A stretch of DNA of 64,000 nucleotides from Fuerstiella sp. GTDB lineage: Bacteria > Planctomycetota > Planctomycetia > Planctomycetales > Planctomycetaceae. Under the pieces are notes generated by a model that searched no databases, was not told the origin of the DNA, and saw only the letters and a program-made list of their open reading frames with translations. Shown in pieces: positions 61,059 through 64,000 of the stretch. The translations under genes and the position numbers were made by a program. Where the stretch lies: NCBI GenBank assembly GCA_022843805.1, contig JALHMY010000014.1:51328-115327 (forward strand), given 5' to 3'. The number at the start of each line of letters is the position of its first letter. The first letter of the stretch is position 1.

Positions 61059-62813
61059 ATGAACCGTTTTCTTTCCCCGGTTTGCATGACCCTGAGTCTG
61101 GCAGTTTTCCTGTTCGGAGAATCCATTGCCTGTGGCGGTGATACTCTCAATGCGAATGACATCTCATTCCTGTGGCCGCTGCCGACTGATTCCAATGCTG
61201 CCGCACTCTTGATTAGTGCTGATGAAGCTCTAACCAACGGTTCGTCGATTTGGCCTCAGGCCGACTTTGATCAGATGATGAGCATTGCCAGATCGACTGC
61301 TGTGGTCGATGGGCAACCGATTGTTTTTCCTGCCAATGAGGGCATTGATACCCTGCACTCGTGGAAAATTGCGGGAATTCGAATTGATCCTTCCGCTCCC
61401 GGCTGCCATTCCTCAATTCAGGCGGCGTTTGGGGAAACTCCGCAGATTCGGCTTGTGGTGCAGCCCATTCGATTGGAGACGGGGTCGAAGTTTCGGATCC
61501 ATGATATCGCGGCGCATTTGGGCTTCGACTTTTCCACCACACCCGGCAATGCGGATCGTGTGAAGTTCAAGGCGATTGTGGACGAGCTTGTCGCCATCAA
61601 ACATGCGATCCAGGCACAGGGCGTCGCAACAGACGAGAAGCTCGGGGTACATCCGGGCTTCGCGAACCCCAGCGTCGATCTGACAGGTAAATTGCGGGCA
61701 TTTCTTCAGAGGCACCTGCCGCACGGCCGACTCAACACCATCGCATTTATGGGAATTCGACGACCAGAACCCTGGATCTTCTTCGTCGCCAACAGAAACG
61801 CGGCTGGTGACTTCGAACCACTCCCTTTGCGAACTGCGAACGGCAGTACGGCAATCCAGTTTTTGCAGACCGACCCGCAGAAAGTCAGACCTGCACCGAC
61901 CAATTCGCAGTTTGGAACGTTCGGGGTCAGCACGATGGAATTAATGACAGCGTTGAATCTCGAGGCCGAAGCAGGGCTGTCACCTGTCAGCCAACTGGGT
62001 CGCAAACTTAAGGTTCGCGAAATTCCGGACGTGATCGCCAACCCTGTGTTATCGCATGTTTTCAACACGGATTGCATCAGTTGTCATACTGAGAGTTCAC
62101 TGCGGTCTGAGCGGGCTCTCCCTCCGGCTGGCGCACCACTGGCAGCCGAAGGACCAGGATCCAGGCCAGAGGCCTTGCCAGGAGACGTCTGGAATATCCG
62201 CAACTTCGGCTGGGGGATTGGTTCGGGTAACGGTGAAAAGCGGGCGACAGCAACTTTGCGTGTCGCGAACGAAGCGACGGAATCGGCCGAGTATATCAAC
62301 CGAGTCTATCTCAGTCCGCCGCAGGCGACGGGCACGGCACCGCCAACAGCTGCCGGTGCGATAACAGAACCCGAAGGTGTTTCGCATGCCCTGACGCTGG
62401 TCATGAAAGCGGACGGTCCGATAAAATATGCTGCACTCAAGGCAAAGATCACACAACTTCAGGCAGGACCTCCGGCAACGAATCCCATTCGAATCGCCCT
62501 TGAGAAACTGGAGAAAGTTCACTTTGCCCGGTTCGTTTTCATCGACGAATCAGAAACCGTAATGGTCATTACGACTTTTGACGACGATTTCGACGCGTAC
62601 CTTGATCTCTTTGTCGACAACATCGGTGACGTCTTCGACCTGATTCTCTCTCATGTCAAAGATGCTCCCCCGCTGCCAGTGTCTGACCATCGGGAGGAAT
62701 TCAATGAATTCGTTCGCAAACACGATGTGCCGGCTGTGGGCGGATTGTATAGCGCCTATCCCAAGCTGCGGGCGACCGACATCCGCAGGCAGGCAGAAGA
62801 ATCGACTGATTAG
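61059..62813 (+). CDS. Exported haem-c-binding protein
   Basis: A 584-residue protein. A signal peptide (MNRFLSPVCMTLSLAVFLFG) precedes a periplasmic protein with one haem c motif, CISCH in VFNTDCISCHTESS (about 345). The C-terminus (KVHFARFVFIDESETVMVIT, then DDFDAYLDLFVDNIGDVFDL) resembles, from memory, a domain also found in planctomycete peroxidase-associated proteins. AAGGTGGAAAA precedes the ATG. It probably takes part in electron transfer or oxidation outside the cytoplasm, with substrate unknown. Confidence 0.72.
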   Translation: MNRFLSPVCMTLSLAVFLFGESIACGGDTLNANDISFLWPLPTDSNAAALLISADEALTNGSSIWPQADFDQMMSIARSTAVVDGQPIVFPANEGIDTLHSWKIAGIRIDPSAPGCHSSIQAAFGETPQIRLVVQPIRLETGSKFRIHDIAAHLGFDFSTTPGNADRVKFKAIVDELVAIKHAIQAQGVATDEKLGVHPGFANPSVDLTGKLRAFLQRHLPHGRLNTIAFMGIRRPEPWIFFVANRNAAGDFEPLPLRTANGSTAIQFLQTDPQKVRPAPTNSQFGTFGVSTMELMTALNLEAEAGLSPVSQLGRKLKVREIPDVIANPVLSHVFNTDCISCHTESSLRSERALPPAGAPLAAEGPGSRPEALPGDVWNIRNFGWGIGSGNGEKRATATLRVANEATESAEYINRVYLSPPQATGTAPPTAAGAITEPEGVSHALTLVMKADGPIKYAALKAKITQLQAGPPATNPIRIALEKLEKVHFARFVFIDESETVMVITTFDDDFDAYLDLFVDNIGDVFDLILSHVKDAPPLPVSDHREEFNEFVRKHDVPAVGGLYSAYPKLRATDIRRQAEESTD

Positions 62814-62947
62814 TTTCCCGACTGATGAGCTCCTGCCACCGGTGCTGTCTCTGGAAGCATCAGTCGGTGGCTGGACTCGAACGCACCGATCCCGCTTTGC
62901 TGCGGCTTTGTTCGGCGGCAATGGCCTTACCTTTGCCGCCGATTTTT

Positions 62948-63412
62948 TCAGGCATATTCCGGGTGCGACGAAATGAAGCCGTCTATCTTCTTTTTGGCCG
63001 CCTTACGGCGCAACAAGCCCACTCGCCCTGCAATCTCTCCCTTTAATCCACCAAACGCCTGCCGAGCCCACTCCAGGGCGTTACAGGTATCCCTTTGAAC
63101 AATGATCAATTGATCCTGGAACTCAAATGCAGATTCGATTTTGTTAACCACTGTGCGGCCGGTGTCTGAGAAAACATAAGTGTCGACAATTCGTGCCCGC
63201 ACGATATTTCCCGTAGCCTTTATCCCTTCGATCTCAACCTTGATGCCGTTATTACAAATCATCTGCCACATCGCATGAATTTGCTTTTTGCCATTCAGCC
63301 GGAAAGCAATATCCGTGAAGCTGGCACTGGTGTGATAGCATTCGGCCATCGATTTGTGATCCAGGGATTGATAGGCCGTCAGAAACCGCTCAATGAGCTG
63401 TGTGTATTCGTT
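62948..63412 (-). CDS. NTF2-like (SnoaL-type) protein
   Basis: A 154-residue protein. The ATG at 63412 (MNEYTQLIERFLTAYQSLD) starts a cone-shaped NTF2-like fold: HKSMAECYHTSASFTDIAF, LNGKKQIHAMWQMICNN, VRARIVDTYVFSDTGRTVVN, IIVQRDTCNALEWARQAFGG. Such proteins bind small hydrophobic ligands or act as isomerases; the pocket residues cannot be judged here. A basic tail (LLRRKAAKKK) follows. It converges with the haem protein gene and has no operon partner. Confidence 0.82.
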   Translation of the reverse strand, partial: NEYTQLIERFLTAYQSLDHKSMAECYHTSASFTDIAFRLNGKKQIHAMWQMICNNGIKVEIEGIKATGNIVRARIVDTYVFSDTGRTVVNKIESAFEFQDQLIIVQRDTCNALEWARQAFGGLKGEIAGRVGLLRRKAAKKKIDGFISSHPEYA

Positions 63413-64000
63413 CATTTCAAACCTGACAGAGTTGATTAGGGAGACGAAAGTCGTCGGCAAATGCCGTGTGCCGAAACACTCACAAAGCAAAGCTGTTCGA
63501 GAGCGATTGGGCAGGACACGGAGCCAATTCTGCCCGCTTGTCAAACCATTCCAATTTGCATAAGCTTCTGGACACCACCCGTACGCGAGATATAGGACAA
63601 ACTATCTAAGAATTGCATTCTCGTCGCATCTGAAGCTGAAATGCAAGTGGGTTCGATATTCGCTTTAAGATTTCACGTCATTCAGATTTTTAGAATGACG
63701 TTCATGCGTATTCCACGAGGTCAGGGTCATGCTCTGTCAGACGTCGATGCGACCTCGTCCGCCGCCGGACCGACCTTTTCTGCAGTGTCAAACACCCGCT
63801 GACAATCGCCACCCTGTACGGTCTTCCGCTGGAATTCCAGCCACTCGTCCTGACAGCTTTCGTCCTACTGTGATTTCGATGTCACCTGGCCGTCGAGTCT
63901 CATCGTACCACACATCTTTTGTGTGATAAAAAATGAGCGGCACGTCAGAACTCGGGGCCGAAGGTCCGGAAGGTGAAAGCCCAGGGCAACGCCCTGGGAA
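63413..64000. other. Terminal intergenic region
   Basis: About 590 bp with no gene I can support. The last bases form a short hairpin (CCCAGGGC / GCCCTGGG, 63980-63998). Confidence 0.4.

Noticed and set aside
63729..63926. A 65-codon plus-strand frame near the right end
   Set aside because: No ribosome site, no recognisable family and Pro/Arg/Ser composition typical of a shadow frame.

Overview
The window reads as a planctomycete (Planctomycetota) chromosome. The support is indirect but consistent: a large DUF1581/DUF1583-like protein with a PD40 propeller, a remnant of a PVC-type haem protein, an arsM-arsS arsenosugar pair, secreted Pro/Gln/Met-rich Cys proteins, and many dispersed non-coding repeats of the kind common in these genomes. 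No species is claimed.

Layout. 0-8 kb (mostly minus strand): a translationally coupled hypothetical/DUF6915 pair, a large propeller protein, then arsM and arsS. 8-12.4 kb: an orphan Hcp, a DUF1579 protein, a haem-protein remnant, and an ECF sigma factor coupled to a membrane partner. 12.4-15 kb: repeat-rich DNA, a zinc-ribbon protein and an IS200-like (RAYT-type) transposase beside its probable repeats. 15-21 kb: a patatin-like membrane lipase, a truncated antitoxin-toxin pair and a DUF2235 (Tle1-like) lipase. The two lipases share an otherwise unrecognised domain.

22-40 kb is a long minus-strand conflict island. In transcription order it contains: TIR-TIR + SLOG; a 185-bp tandem repeat array; SEFIR-membrane protein, secreted protein and TPR protein; ThsB-like TIR + TIR + SLOG (Thoeris-like); then TIR, MoxR ATPase, vWA-like protein with two FGE-sulfatase (C-type-lectin-fold) domains, and an EcoRII-N/B3-like domain fused to another FGE-sulfatase domain. 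40-48.6 kb (mostly plus strand) carries secreted and lipid-anchored low-complexity proteins, a subtilase with a divergent companion, and a trypsin-fold protease.

49-59 kb holds the most striking system. Two STAND-type receptors (DUF4062-NACHT-FGE and TIR-nSTAND-FGE) end in near-identical variable regions. Between them lie an Avd-like fragment and an adenine-rich template repeat, the signature of a diversity-generating retroelement (DGR). No reverse transcriptase is visible in the window, avd is truncated, and one receptor carries a single-base frameshift, so the cassette may be decaying or may use an RT supplied in trans. The two FGE domains of the MoxR-linked protein also differ mainly at codons that look DGR-like. 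The inferred theme is intracellular NLR-like immune receptors with hypermutable lectin-fold sensors alongside TIR/SLOG nucleotide signalling. 59-63.5 kb is ordinary: two secreted proteins (one with a haem-binding CxxCH) and an NTF2-like protein.
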